From Druceiella hillmani (taxonomy: Eukaryota > Arthropoda > Insecta > Lepidoptera > Hepialidae), in assembly GCA_039881145.1 (NCBI GenBank), contig JAYKKI010000062.1, forward strand, positions 2,301,501 to 2,365,500: a stretch of DNA of 64,000 nt, read 5' to 3'. The notes beneath the pieces are model-generated. The model saw only the letters and a list, made by a program, of their open reading frames with translations, was not told where the DNA came from and did not search any database. Below are positions 38,006 to 50,879 of the stretch, piece by piece. Every line of letters starts with the position of its first letter. Position 1 is the stretch's first letter. A program made the translations under genes and the position numbers.

Positions 38006-41000
38006 AACGAATTTAAAACTATGACTCGATCAAGAAAATCAAAGGTGTGATATTCATTTATTAAAAAAAGTATTCAATGTCAATTTTGTCAGGCGATGTA
38101 AAAACGAAAATAAAAAGCTACAAATTTATTTAAACAAATAAGAAGACATCATGGACATAACCGGTTCAAATATTGTTGTATTTTTTATTACCCACTTGCT
38201 ATATTCATACCCCATATTTTTCAAAAGTATTTTATTATATTTTTAATAAAACATTACATATATTTAAAATGATTTCAATTCGATTATTTTCAATTGATCA
38301 AAAGCATACATGGAGGCTCAAATTATGATATTCGATATGATCGCAGCATGGTACCACATAGCTACAACCCGAACTGATCCAAGATATCAATACATTTAGC
38401 TTAGCTCTCAAAAGTCTGAGGATGTCCTCTTCAATGGCAGACTGGTATAACATTTAAAATAATTTTTTTATGAATACCATATTGCTATTTTCGGATAACA
38501 AATTAAATGGCCATTAATATTCTTGTAAGATGTTACCTGTTCATCTGATTTGGATTGCTTACTTATATAAGATGAGAAATCTTAAATACCAATTAATTAA
38601 CTTGCGAGATTTTTGTTAATGAATGTACAAAAATGTACAATCAATTGAACAATCACTCGAGAAAATATTTATCAAAATAAAATGAACTTTTATGCAGACA
38701 CAGTAAGTAACGTGATCGTATGAGTTAAAAGACAGAAGTCGTATAAAACAAAACTTTCTAATACCACCTAAAGTAGAAGTCTTTCGACAGCGTTGGTTCG
38801 ATTGCATTGAGTTTAATGCAATTATTAAAATGAAATAATTCAATTTATTGCAACCAAAAAATATTCTTAGAAAATTTTCAGTGTTTGTTTTGAAATTACG
38901 AGTTTAAAAATTAAGCGAAAGAATTTGCAACTGTGTATAGTTATATTATATAAATAAATAAATCAAAGCCACATGTTACTTCGTACTTTTGCAAAGACAG
39001 AAAGCTTGTAAACAAATCAACATGAACACTGACATTCATCCCACCAACCAAATCATCAAAACAGTTCATGAATGCCCAATATCCAATAAGAAACCGCATG
39101 TAGTACACGACTGTTATTTCATACTTCACGCAGTTCTAAATCTCACACACACCACTTGTAGCAATTAACTAAATATTCGGCTAGCTGTAGTGTAGTCACG
39201 TTCGCCCACCGCTGACCTACCGAAGTCACCTTAATCGGACCTTCATTTTTCATATATCTGGAATGCCTCCCGAATACCAATATACTAAAATCAACCAGAA
39301 TACTAAGTACAAGTACAAACTTTATTATTGTAACATAATTTCAAGGCGCTGTATTCTTTTTCCTAAATTTAATTATTTCCATACTTTATTTTTAAAAAAA
39401 TCGTAAAAAAATAATTCTCTTATTTCTTTAATTTTGAAATAGTAAAAACATCTTAAAAAGCTTTAAGCTGCATCATATAACCCTTAGAAGTAACTCAGGA
39501 GAAAATAGTATACATGTTAACCATATACATGTGCTATACATGTTAACCAGTAGTGTAGTGGAGCAGTACCATATCACAGTATTCAATATTATCAACATTT
39601 TAAAGTACATATTCTCAGCATCATAATTCTGTTGGAAATAATTTTTGATAAGTATGTGAAAATAATCAAACAGATTTTATCTTGCTAAAATTGGTGCGCT
39701 CGCTAGATATCTGGCCTCAAAAGAACGTGACTATATTTTAGTATCAAGCCACTTGATATAAGTATGGAAATGTATGACTGCCGCTTTTATATATTATATT
39801 AATTTTCATAATCATACCATAAGAGTCATTATCTGTTCTACATTAATTCATACCTGAATGTCGCTTCGTTTCCCGTATTCCCAAATATAACACTATTTAT
39901 ATACTGCGCAAGCGTAGTACCCAAATTCGTCAATTTATCTTTTCAAAGTTCGTCTTAAGCACCATTTCCTGCCTTGCCTCTCGTTATGTATTTATGTGGA
40001 TAAGTCGACAATTTCTTCACGTATTGTAAAAATTAGTATATTTATTATTTTTTGATACTAACTACCAGACACTTTATGAATATTAAGTTCTGAATACTGT
40101 TTCTGAATACTTTAAATATAATAAGACCTAAATATTTAGGTCGACTGAAGAAAATAATTTGTAAAGTTTCAGATTTTTCTGATGTAAATAATAAAATATT
40201 CAAATAAAAAATAAATAAACGCTAAATAAATTTGAAAAGACCGGTATATAAAATTTTTACAAACAAATTATATGTCAATTACTAAATTTTTCAGTATTTT
40301 ATTGGAAAATTTAGTGTCACTGTTGCACTAAAAGATTTGTACCACTTTTGATATGCATGAATGTGTGAAGCTGGTTCAGTAAGAAAACCTATTTAATTTT
40401 CTTTGATAATAATATCACAAATAATCATTTCTTTTATTAACATTCAATTTTTTTTGTAATAAATTCATCGTTCAACACATCATGTAAATTACTATATATA
40501 AAGATATTTTTTAACATACTATAATATTTTCTTTCAGAAAGTATACTACTTTCTCTTCAGGAGGTATAATAGAATAAAGTACTGACTACATTTAACAAAA
40601 ATCTGCACAGTAGAACTACCCATATGATCAAAACCAAATTATTCACACTTGCCTTAATATTAACCAAAAAACTATGAAAGAAATGGATACCATTATTCAA
40701 TTCCATGTCGAAATTAAACCATTACTAAAACTGCTTGTGAATAACTACTTTATTTTCTAACATTGAAAATATATTATTAATAGAAGTAAAATTTGAATTC
40801 ACATTAATTTTTTCAACCATTCTAATGTTTCTACTACAAATTTCAGTAAATACAAAAAAACATGTATTCACTTGATAATCATTATTACATCGATAGTAGA
40901 GCTTATGTTTTCTGGTAGTATTTTCACTAGAGCTTTTATTACTTAAGACCTTTAAACTACCTTTTATGCTAAGAATTTGCTTACACCATAAAAATAATAT

Positions 41001-42497
41001 ATGCCATGATTTTCGAGAGTTCCAAATATGGAGATCAGTGTTGGAGAATTTAATTATGTTTTCAATATCATCAATGTTGCAATTATGTTAGTTTATAGAT
41101 TGTTTAAGTGTGATAATTTAATGTCAAGCACATTAGATTTCCGCGCAGGTAAATACTTTTCTTACATTCAAAAGAAATCCTTTCGTAAATGTCTTGTTTT
41201 ACCTAGATTCATAAAACTTTATTGTTAATTTATTAAATATTAAAACATCTATCTGCATTTGTTTAAGTTAATTAAGTAGCCCGAGATGGAATACCTACCG
41301 CATAATTTTGTAATTTCACCAAATTTCAACTCAATGCTTTGAAATCCTTTAACCACGAAGCTAATCAAAGTTCAAAGCTCATTCATTTCACTAAATAAAA
41401 ACAATTTGCTAAATTGGATTGTTTTACACCTGTATTAACATGTTGCTCTGAAGTTACGCAATTTACAGTCTGATAGTCATTATTCGTCTATTAATTTTGG
41501 AGCCACGCAATGTTTTCTAGTAAATTTCAGAAAAAAATCACCTTTAGAGAATAATGCAAAACAAATTATATTCAGTCCTAAATAAAATATTTTGGATTTT
41601 ATAATAACTAGGTAAATAAAACGAAGCAAAGAACAAGGAAAAGAAAAATAGAGACAATTTAAAAGAGACAATTTTAAAAAGCTTTTAAAAGCCTTTGTAG
41701 AGAAAAAGTGTTTGGTGTGAGAACACAGTTGATTTCGGAAGTCTGGATCTAAAAAAAATTATAAACAAGGTAGAACAATACAATTTGTACTACGAGGATT
41801 GCGCATATATTTAGGCATTTATAAATACAAATTTTTACTCCCTTTCACAAACATAAAAACGTGGTGCATATTTTAAAAAGTATGAACTGTAAGATAATTG
41901 TTACAATTTTCCCATAAAATTTGTGTGGATTTTTAAAATCCATATTTTACGCTGAGTAGCTTTTGAAAAGAAGAAATTTTTTGCGTATTTATTTCATATA
42001 ATATTTTTTCAGTAGAAAAATATTTTTAAGGGTTTTTTATAATGATATTATTATTTTATAATTACATTACACATCGAATTAATTAAAAATTATCAAGCAC
42101 TTTATTTACCATTACCCTATATTTTCCCTGTAAATATTTCTGATTGATCTGTTGAGATATACCTAGGTTAATATGTTTTATTACTATGCCAAATTTTTAT
42201 TTCAAATCGTTTCTGGGGAAAACTGTTGTGACCTGAGGGCATGCAAACACTTGTGTAGTATTAGCTTCTTACGACTCAGTTTTGTTTTTCTATGGAGTTT
42301 TCCCTAGAATAATTTAGCTTGAAAATAGTGTAAAACATAACTGATCATAACTATTTTTAATTTATTATAAATTGGACTATACAATTTATCTTTTATCATG
42401 TTATTTATTATCCGACGATTATTAGTTTCGGATATGCAAGTGCCCAACGAAAATCGTACTACAAATACGATCCTGTTCCAATACCATGCAAGGTACA
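38003..42497. other. AT-rich spacer, no gene seen
   Basis: No assignable gene. 39508-39552 carries a short direct repeat of TATACATGTTAACCA. 39181-39240 is slightly GC-richer. Frames of 62-75 codons at 38616-38843, 38941-39129 and 41028-41228 have no recognisable family motif. Confidence 0.6.
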
Positions 42498-42786
42498 GTT
42501 TTTAGCCCAAATCGCAGTTCTATGTCAAAATCAGATAAGTGTAGTGCTATATCTAAACTGGACAAACACAGTTTTGTGTCAAAATCAGACAGGTGCAGTA
42601 CTGCGTCCAAATCGGACAAATGCATTTCAACATAAAAATCGGATAGATACAGTTCCACATCCAAATAGAAAAATGCATTTCTATCCCAAAATCAGACAGG
42701 CGCAGTTCTATGTCCAAATTCTGAATAATAATCAAGCAAAAGCAGTTTTATGTCAAAATCAAACTGGTGCAGTTCTATGTCAAGCG
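42498..42786. repeat. Minisatellite, 27-bp unit, about 10 copies
   Basis: Tandem units start at 42517, 42544, 42571, 42598, 42625, 42652, 42678, 42705 and 42745, with partial units at each end (42498-42516 and 42772-42786). Typical unit starts are GTTCTATGTCAAAATCAGA, ending AGGTGCA. One unit is 26 bp and one is 40 bp through a 13-bp insertion. Units differ by several substitutions each, so the array is old. Because 27 is a multiple of 3, open frames appear on both strands. The minus strand reads nine-residue repeats such as ELHLSDFDI. Nothing suggests this is translated. Confidence 0.95.
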
Positions 42787-42983
42787 CGGCTCATAACTTG
42801 CTTATAATAATTTTTCATTTGCCATTGAGGTGACAGCCGACATAGTCCCAATAAAAACTTATTTTGCATGGATTTCTTCAAATGATTGAATATGGTCACA
42901 CAGCTGAAATTATATCTGACAGCCAAATTTATGGCGTGTATATAAATACACACTTCAATTTTATCAATTTGGCTATCTTTCTG

Positions 42984-43430
42984 ACGCACACACACACACA
43001 CGCGCGCACATACAAGCACAAGAACAGGCGCACGCGCACGCACACACACCATCAGTTTGGCTATCTTTTTGACACACACACAAACAAATACTCACACATA
43101 CACACCCACACACACACACACACACACATACACACACACACACAACCGCGCGCGCGCCCACGCACACATGCACACACACGCACATGAACACACACACGCA
43201 CATGAACACACACACGCACATGCACACACACGTGCACATGCGCACATACACAAGCACACACGCGCACTCGCACGCTCACGCGCACGCACACGCGCATACG
43301 CACGCGCGCTCACACTCGCACACACACATACACACACACACACACTCATACACAAACACACGCACACGCACAGGTACACGCACACGCACAAACACACACC
43401 CGCACAAACACACACATATATATGTGTATG
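42984..43430. repeat. (CA)n/(CGCA)n-rich array
   Basis: About 450 bp of almost purely alternating purine-pyrimidine sequence: CACACA with frequent CGCGCG, CACGCA, CATGAACACA and CATACA variants. A short block around TTTGGCTATCTTT occurs at 42968 and again at 43056, each followed by the CA array, so the array was duplicated with its flank. A local triplet of CGCACATGAACACACA-type units lies near 43180-43215. Long Thr-His and Cys-Val frames on the two strands are artefacts. The CG-containing alternation is the classic sequence type that can adopt Z-DNA. Confidence 0.95.
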
Positions 43431-44594
43431 CCAGAGAGACAGAGACTCGGAATATTTCAATACTGTAAGCATATATAGAGACAGCTAACTGTTCAATAAC
43501 AGATCAAATAACGTACTCAGAGTAGTGAGAAATAGGATTGATTTTATTTTTATTTGATGCGTGAGTCTTCCCTTACATACTCGTATATTATCGTCTATTC
43601 TTTTTTAATTTTTTTTTTTACTTTTGCACATAAAATATAATTATATTTAATATATTTAAGTGTACAAAAAATATATTACTTCGATATTTTATGTATTCAA
43701 TTTTTGTTTTTTTTTCACATTTTACTATATTGAATTATATTTTTTTTCATATCACTTTCTGTGCCATGTTATATATGCTATAATATTCAGCAGATCATGA
43801 GGGTTTTATCGATATCTTATTCATCGAAATCTCTGCTTCTTATCAATTTCTAAGACGAAATTTCCAAAAATACATACATTCATATACGAATCCTGTAATC
43901 GTAGAATGTTTTCTGTTCGGCCGTGTAAATATAGATAGAGACAGGATTTGTCAAAAGTGATTATTGATTTAAAGTAGCACAAATGTTTATGTAGTATTAA
44001 CGTATAATTTGTGAAACTTCTCACTGTTAATTTAATTTTTTTAGGACACTAATAAACTTTTTCCTTATATACGAAAGTTCAGTAACTCTTTATATCCAGT
44101 ACTTATTTTCTTGAAAGGTTGAGACTTCGATGCATAGAAAATAATAAAACAACTATCTAAATATAAAAATAAAGGAATTTGTGTGTCAATTGAGGTAAAA
44201 TTGAAATAATTCACGTATCCACAAATTATGAGATATACATGAATAAGTAAATGAAACTACGTTAACCTTATCAAAAGCTCTGTTTGCTGGCTCAACGTAA
44301 GTCTCAAAAGTTAAAAAAGTTCAACGATCTTACACGACGCTCTTCCACTTGCTTTATATGCACTGAGTAGCTAATTTCCTAAAACTCGTTTCTCTTAATG
44401 TTCATTATAGAAACATTTTATGATCAAGATATATATAAGAAGATGTTTTAATTCATTTACGTGTAATATTTATTTATTCGTTATATTAAATAAAAATATT
44501 CAATTGCACAGCAAAAGGACAGCCGAAGTTCTCCCTAAAAATAATTACCTAGCTGTATATATGTATTCTCGCCTTCTTCCAATAAAATTATTCA
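43431..44594. other. AT-rich spacer, no gene seen
   Basis: Plain AT-rich sequence up to the 3' end of the RTE relic. The plus-strand frame at 44420-44920 (166 codons) starts here but mostly runs antisense to that relic. Confidence 0.6.
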
Positions 44595-44608
44595 CATCAT
44601 CATCATCA
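44595..44608 (-). repeat. (GAT)n tail of the RTE LINE
   Basis: On the minus strand the relic's last codons (TSPG) are followed by GTTGATGATGATGATG. RTE-clade elements end in short tandem repeats rather than poly-A, so this marks the insertion's 3' end. Confidence 0.85.
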
Positions 44609-45320
44609 ACCAGGAGACGTCTACGGATGAACATATATAAGTCTCCCTTAGATACTCCCTTAAATTTTCAGATCTTCTTTCAACCTAGCGAGGGTTCGTC
44701 ACACTTTACGTCTTCTAGCACGTGGTCAGTAATTTTGGATCTTTCTTTCATAAGAGTTGCTACTTCTGCACACTATACAACCTGCCTATCGTCACTTCGG
44801 TTTGCCAAACCTACAAGCCATGTGGGTAAACTTAGTTCTCCTCTAAATCTCTTCAGGATGATTCATATCTTATATAGAAACACCAAGCATAGCTCACTCT
44901 ATAGCTTGCTGAATAATTAGGAATCTTTTTACGAGGCAAGTCTCGTCTTACATCCATATGTTATCACTGGCAATACACAATATTTGATAACTTTTGTCTT
45001 CAAATGCTGGGGTATTTTAAGCGAAAAGAAATGGCGTAGTTTCACGAATTTTTTCCAGCCAAATTTGATTCTCCAATTGACTTTTTTCTTGAAATTTCTT
45101 TTACCTAGTTGGAAAGATTGTCTTAGGTACACAAAACTATCAGAAACTTCAAGAGTAGCACACACAACGGGTATAGATACGGGAACGACATGGAAGTGTG
45201 ATATGATCATCTCTTTAGACCATACCCTTTTTTTGACCTAACTGTTGGAAAACTCTGCTGAGGTCCTGGTACAGTTTATAAGTAAGCTGCAATATTATAA
45301 CGTCATTTCGCACTTACATT
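44609..45320 (-). pseudogene. RTE-type LINE reverse transcriptase, 3' relic
   Basis: This is the C-terminal end of the reverse transcriptase ORF of an RTE-clade non-LTR retrotransposon, read right to left. Near 45287-45320 the degraded catalytic FADD box reads roughly VRNDVIIL, followed by LYQDLSRVFQQLGQKKG. After a frameshift near 45210 the frame gives FHVVPVSIPVVCATLEV and SFVYLRQSFQLGKRNFKKKV. It continues with WRIKFGWKKFVKLRHFF, then KTKVIKYCVLPVITYGCKT, the thumb-region signature of this clade. Beyond a stop at about 44930 it continues with stops: AMLGVS, RRTKFTHMACR, PRARRRKV, and the terminal TSPG. The typical element carries an endonuclease and full RT of about 1,000 residues, so this is a 5'-truncated, multiply mutated dead copy, as is usual for LINE insertions. 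Upstream of about 45330 I could not follow it. Confidence 0.92.
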
Positions 45321-48300
45321 TTAATAGGGCACACGTTTTTTTGAGAAAGCCACACTTTCTTTGAACTCAACGCGGAAGGTCTGCAGTCTTTGTATTGTCT
45401 GGTGACATCTACGAAGTACTATATGTAGGGTTTCTTAATAAAAACTTTATAAATCTTACTTAAAATATATGCCTTGATGTTCAATTACACTCGAAATTAC
45501 ATCAATTATTCGTTCCAATGAAATATCATTGTTACATTCACACAAACAAAGTTTATTAATGTGAAATAAAAGCCTTGTTCTAATTGATTTGGATTCGTTT
45601 AAAAATTATTAAATAAATTTTTACACATAATATTTGATATGTGACTTTATAAGACTGCTGACAGTTTATCAAAATACCACGGAGGTAGACCCGTTATATT
45701 ATACGGAATCTAAACGAAATCGAATATGAGAACACGTAAAATTAGTTGCTCGTAAGTTTGACGCTCAATCTTATTCTCATTAAATTTCACATACGTAGAT
45801 CTAAAACTGTAAAAACTACGGGGGTGTGACAGACGAAGACGGAGAGATAGGTAGACAAACATAACGAATCTACAATAGTTCCGTTTTGTCGTTCGGTTGC
45901 GAAATCATAAAAAGGTATGACAAATAAATGTAGAACTAAACAAACTATAATTCTGCAATCTAATAACACCTACTTTTATAAATAGTGAATATTAATTTAC
46001 GAATAGATTTCGCAACTCAGCAATACCTTGAAATTTGTTGTATTAATAAAAATATAAACTAAGAAAGTAATCGATTTAATTTGTATAAAACTAAATTATG
46101 AGTGTACGTTTCAAAAACAAGTCATGTCGATAATGGAACGTCATCTACATGGCCACGTTTTCCATATAATTAAAGTTATAATAACAGGTTTTGTTATTTT
46201 ATAGCGTCATACGAGTGCTAATGTGAGCACGATGTGGCTTGATAACGCTTTTTTAAGCCGAGTGTTTTAATTCAGAAAATTAATTTCACACATCAAATGA
46301 TGTAAATTGGATGATTTTTCTGGGGGAGGGGTATGTGGGTGTGTACATTTAATATATAAGATCTATTTACGGATAAGTATTTTTGACTATTTTTTTCAGT
46401 CTTTTTCCTATCCGTCAAATTAGGAATAATTAAAATAAAAAAATTGAATAATGTTACCAAGCCCAATTAAAAGATTTGTTACTTTTTATACATCAATAGA
46501 TATTATATTTATATTATTTCTTTACTAATAAATCGTAATTGATTTACTGCGGAACTATATGTTAAGGACACTTAAGAGACTTTTCCGACAAAAAAAAATA
46601 AAAAATCTAGACTTTCTCAATGACGCTTTTATGGATCTTGCACAAACTGTATTCTTTAATGGTCAATTACACACGCTATTATATAAATTAATTATTTTTT
46701 CCCAAAATATTTCGTCACATTAATCACAAAAGCAAAGTTTACTGATGAGAATTAAAACTTATTGGCCTACCTTGTATGCGCATGAATATAAAAATCACAG
46801 GAATATTGTTAGAACTATTTCAATATATGTACAAATTTATTAGGAAAATATAGACATATATCTAGCTAAAACGGGTTTAGGACTAACTAAGGCTACAAAA
46901 CGTTTAATAAAAATATATTAACTTAAAATTATACTACAATTTGTATAAATTAATTAAAACTTAAACCATTAATATTCATATTCAACCCGAGAGTAATGGA
47001 TATATATTTAGTCATGGGAATCTGTCGGTAGACATTTGAGGAATCTTGCAACTTTGTTAACACGAATTTAAAAGATTTTTAAGAGCGGATTCGAAATTGC
47101 GATTAAAATTATAATTTAATATGATTAGGGTAACAGTACACTAGTTAACTGTAAAGACATCATTATTCAAGATTTAACAAGGAAATATTTCATACTCTGA
47201 TATTACAGTAATAACATTATGCGGCAATACCCATCCCGCTAACAGTATACTGCAATATAATAAATTTTTAATGATTTGTTTTCTGATTGGCTTAAAAAGA
47301 TTATATTTCTTATAATGATGATACGTAAGTAAATTGCAACAGTCTGAAATCCAAGTAAATATTTGAAAACTAAATAGCAACTTATTTATTATATAATCGT
47401 ATATCAGTGATAACCGTATAATCGTATTTCAGTGAGGGGATATTTTTTCTTCAAATATGTACATATCATCTTTAGAACTCGATTCATGTCAACTGTGGAA
47501 CGACATATTTTTGTGAAAATAAGTAAATATTTTTTCAGCCAAAATGTTTCCGGAGATATGTTTATATCTTTTAATACTAGTCATTTAGTAGAGTGATACG
47601 AATTCGTTCACTAAAACTGTAATTTTTTCGCCTTGTGTATAAATACGTGCATATATTTTTTAAGAACAATGAAAGATGACGTCGCAGTCGCCTTAAAAAG
47701 AAAATAACATTAAACTTAACACTACCCTTTTAATCTCAGCGTGACCATACATATATTCTGAACAAATTATGCTTAATTTTTTTTTTCTTTTCTAATGACT
47801 TTTATTGTTTCATATTTATGGCATAGTTTATAATCCTTTAAAATTATTGTAACGTAATTATTTTTAAATATACAAATACCCCTATAGTTATTCAGGACCT
47901 CCTATGCATTGGAGAAGTTTAACAAATTTAAATTCAAAGGCCCGACATATGATAATAATGACAGGAAACGTAATTAAACGGGCGTTTGGAGAACAATCGT
48001 GGAAGCAATCGTAATTTCTTTGTTGAAATTCTAAGTGGCATTTGGATTATTTCATTATTTCCTCTAACCATACATCTTAAAACTTACTAGAATATTAAAA
48101 TATATATGACTATATTTGTGGATTTTATTTTTCAATGATGATTTATAATTGACTTAAAGAATGCTATGTTGTGAGATTGGGATGAAAAGAAAAACTTTGG
48201 AACGAGGGTAGGAAATTTAATACGAAACGGAACCGAAATGATACTTTGTTTTCTATTCAATGTTTTCACACCCACCAACAATAATCTTCGTCGAGCAAAT

Positions 48301-49938
48301 TCAATTTATTATTCACGTGACGTAACTACAGATGTAATGAAAAGTAAGATGTTTGCAGGGCACACGGGTAAGTGTATTTTTATGGTTACTTTATTGTCAG
48401 CACGAAATTCTTAGAATAGCTCATTATATTAAAAAGTAAATTTGATTTTTAATTTAAAAGTTTCATGATTCTTACTAAACACGTTTCCATAAATTGAAAG
48501 AATAATAGAAAGAAAAAAGAGAATGACGTAATTTTACCTAAGTACAAAAATTAAAAAGGAAGCCATGTATTGTCCTAATCTGACAGAAAATATCTCATAA
48601 AAATTTAGTTTAGTTTTTCAGTTTTTCAGTTATTTAGTTTAGTGTTCATTTGGTTTTTTTCTATATGCAAAGCTTAAGGCTATTTTTATTTTGATTTTCA
48701 AATTGTTCACCAAAATTAGTGTCTTTATCTCTAATTTTAATTATATCCAAATCTAAGTATACAGTGCTTTCAATTAAATATAAATAATTGCTTTTTTAGT
48801 TTTATCATTTAAAAGTTTGACACGTGTAGTCAAACACCAGTTTAAAATTTATTCATCTTGGAAACACAAATTAGATGAAAAAATACAAACACTTGTATAT
48901 TATATTATCATAAAAAAATAAAATGGACACAATGTAAATAGTATCATTCTAAAACAACGAAGCCAATTGTTATCTTAACTTAATTTTCTTGTAACACATT
49001 TTCAGTCTTAAATTTTAACTAAAATTTAATAATTTCGGGCTATGTTTTCTTAAGCTATGAATTTTTCAATTTTCTTTTTTTAATTTTTAGATCGCATATT
49101 TTTCTCGCTTTGAAACTTGAAACTGCAAAATATAACTTCCGACTTCCCATTTCGAATTATTCAACAAATGTACCGTCTCAATGATGGAAGTAATTATTTG
49201 CCAATATGTGATAGCATTTTCAGATTTGCTACATAAAAAGTGATTTTGTTTTACTCCAAAAACATAAAAAATGTTCAATTTCAAGTAAAAACTTTCATTT
49301 ATATAGAAAGCTTTCGCCATTTTAAAGTTGCCATTCTTAGAAATAATATACCCCTTATCAAACAAATAATATCTCAACGACATCCATAGAAAGAATCAAA
49401 TTGACGTCAATATCTTTTGTTAAAATGAACTTGAATTATAATTATATGTGTATACGCAGTAAATAATAAGAAATTAGAATTGTCAAGAGCAATGTTAAAA
49501 AAATGTATGAGACAAAAACCCAGAAGCAGTTAATATAAAATATGTGACGTTAAGTTCACTATAATTCACATAAGTAAGTTACACTAAAAGCCATATTAAA
49601 AATCATTTGATCTAAGAGATACAAAATATTAAGTAAAACAAAATCACAATTGTATTTTATTCATATTAGGTTGTAACATAATAATGTGACGACTTAAAGC
49701 ATATACTTTATTTTTAGTATCTTATAATATGCAAAATCTATTTAAATTCATAGATCTTTATTATGGAAAATCTCTTATAATTTTTGTGGTAACGACTTTA
49801 TCCCATTTTCGAACAATTTTTTGTCAAATGATTTGCAATATTGTGACATTGCTCGTCATAGTTTTCAGCAGATCCTGTTTGTTGAAATTTTTTTCTAAAA
49901 TGTTGCTAGTAGAAAACGAAATAAGTGATAGTCGGATA
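45321..49938. other. AT-rich spacer, no gene seen
   Basis: 45330-45420 may hold further decayed RTE sequence on the minus strand. Beyond that there is no coding or structured element I can support. 48606-48650 has a short stutter of TTTAGTTTTTCAG. Confidence 0.55.
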
Positions 49939-49988
49939 GGACTTTTATATTTACCATACTTATCTCGTATGGTAAATATAAAAGTTCC
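49939..49988. repeat. Near-perfect 21-bp inverted repeat
   Basis: Left arm 49939-49959 (GGACTTTTATATTTACCATAC) without its first base, and right arm 49967-49988, are reverse complementary except for one extra A in the right arm. The loop is 7 bases (TTATCTC). It sits inside a 119-codon plus-strand frame (49729-50088) that resembles no protein. Possible origins are a small DNA transposon, a fold-back insertion, or a transcribed hairpin. Confidence 0.85.
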
Positions 49989-50879
49989 ACAAGAGATATC
50001 CAGTCTAAATTTAAAAGTTTCTTACGCGTGGTCCAACAACTCAAACATTGTTGTGTATAATGTACACAATTTCTCGTTTTTGTCTTAAGCTCTCCTGCTA
50101 ATTTGTCGAATAGAGCAAAACAGAGATCCGCGTTGATTACCGTTGCGCATGGCAGCAGTTTATGGGAGATTGTACTTTTGAATTCCAGAAATTCTGTATC
50201 GTCTTGTTTGATCTAAATACTGGCATTCCCTGTTGCTTACTAGTGACCGATTGCCCTTTATTATTAAGATCGATCCTTTATGTTGACTTGTATTAATTCT
50301 TCATAAGTTAACCTTGGTATTTCGTCAGGGTCTTAGTGATTTGCCTCCATTCCACAAAAGCTAACTTTTGTCAGTTAATATACCTAATATTCTTCCACCA
50401 AATTAGCTAACAAATTTAATTTGTGCGTATCACGATTAATAATTTCAATAAAAATATCCGAGTAGACGCTATCTACATAAGATACCTGAAAATAATCTAA
50501 AACGACTGTAGCTATCTTGTGATTTGTCGTAATCTTGTTCATTGACTTGGTAAAGGAAGTATCACGTGTGGTCGCTTATGCTATGACCAACTTGTTTTTC
50601 ACATAATAAATTGGAATTTATTTCTATGCAAATCCTAAATTCTTATTTTGACTATGAGGAAAAAAGGTATTTTGCTATGAGGAAAAGAGTGGGAAAGGGT
50701 AAAGAGGAACCACAAATGAATTAATGATAAAAATATGTTAAACATATAAATTTCATTGAAAGCAGATAATTCAACTATTAATCCATAGAATAATATCGCC
50801 ATTAAGTATAGACAAATGATAATCCCGTTTGAACAAAGCAAATAGTTATTTGGATTAAACGATTCTTCAATGCTTTTTC
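49989..50879. other. Spacer, possibly 3' flank of the Helitron relic
   Basis: 50090-50560 is mixed in composition and slightly GC-richer. The minus strand reads DEIPRLTYEELIQ near 50290-50330, which looks protein-like, but I cannot assign it to a family. If the Helitron relic kept its 3' end (hairpin plus CTAG) it should lie in this interval; I did not find it. Confidence 0.4.

Noticed and set aside
42498..42786. CRISPR-like array
   Set aside because: The units are contiguous with no unique spacers, and the genome is eukaryotic in character.
42780..43488. Long Thr-His or Cys-Val frames, up to 143 codons
   Set aside because: All arise from the CA/CG array and are open in several frames at once.
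44420..44920. A 166-codon plus-strand frame, the longest in the window
   Set aside because: From 44595 on it is antisense to the RTE relic, whose minus-strand protein matches are clear. The remainder is AT-rich without motifs.
49729..50088. A 119-codon plus-strand frame
   Set aside because: It runs through a fold-back repeat and resembles no family.
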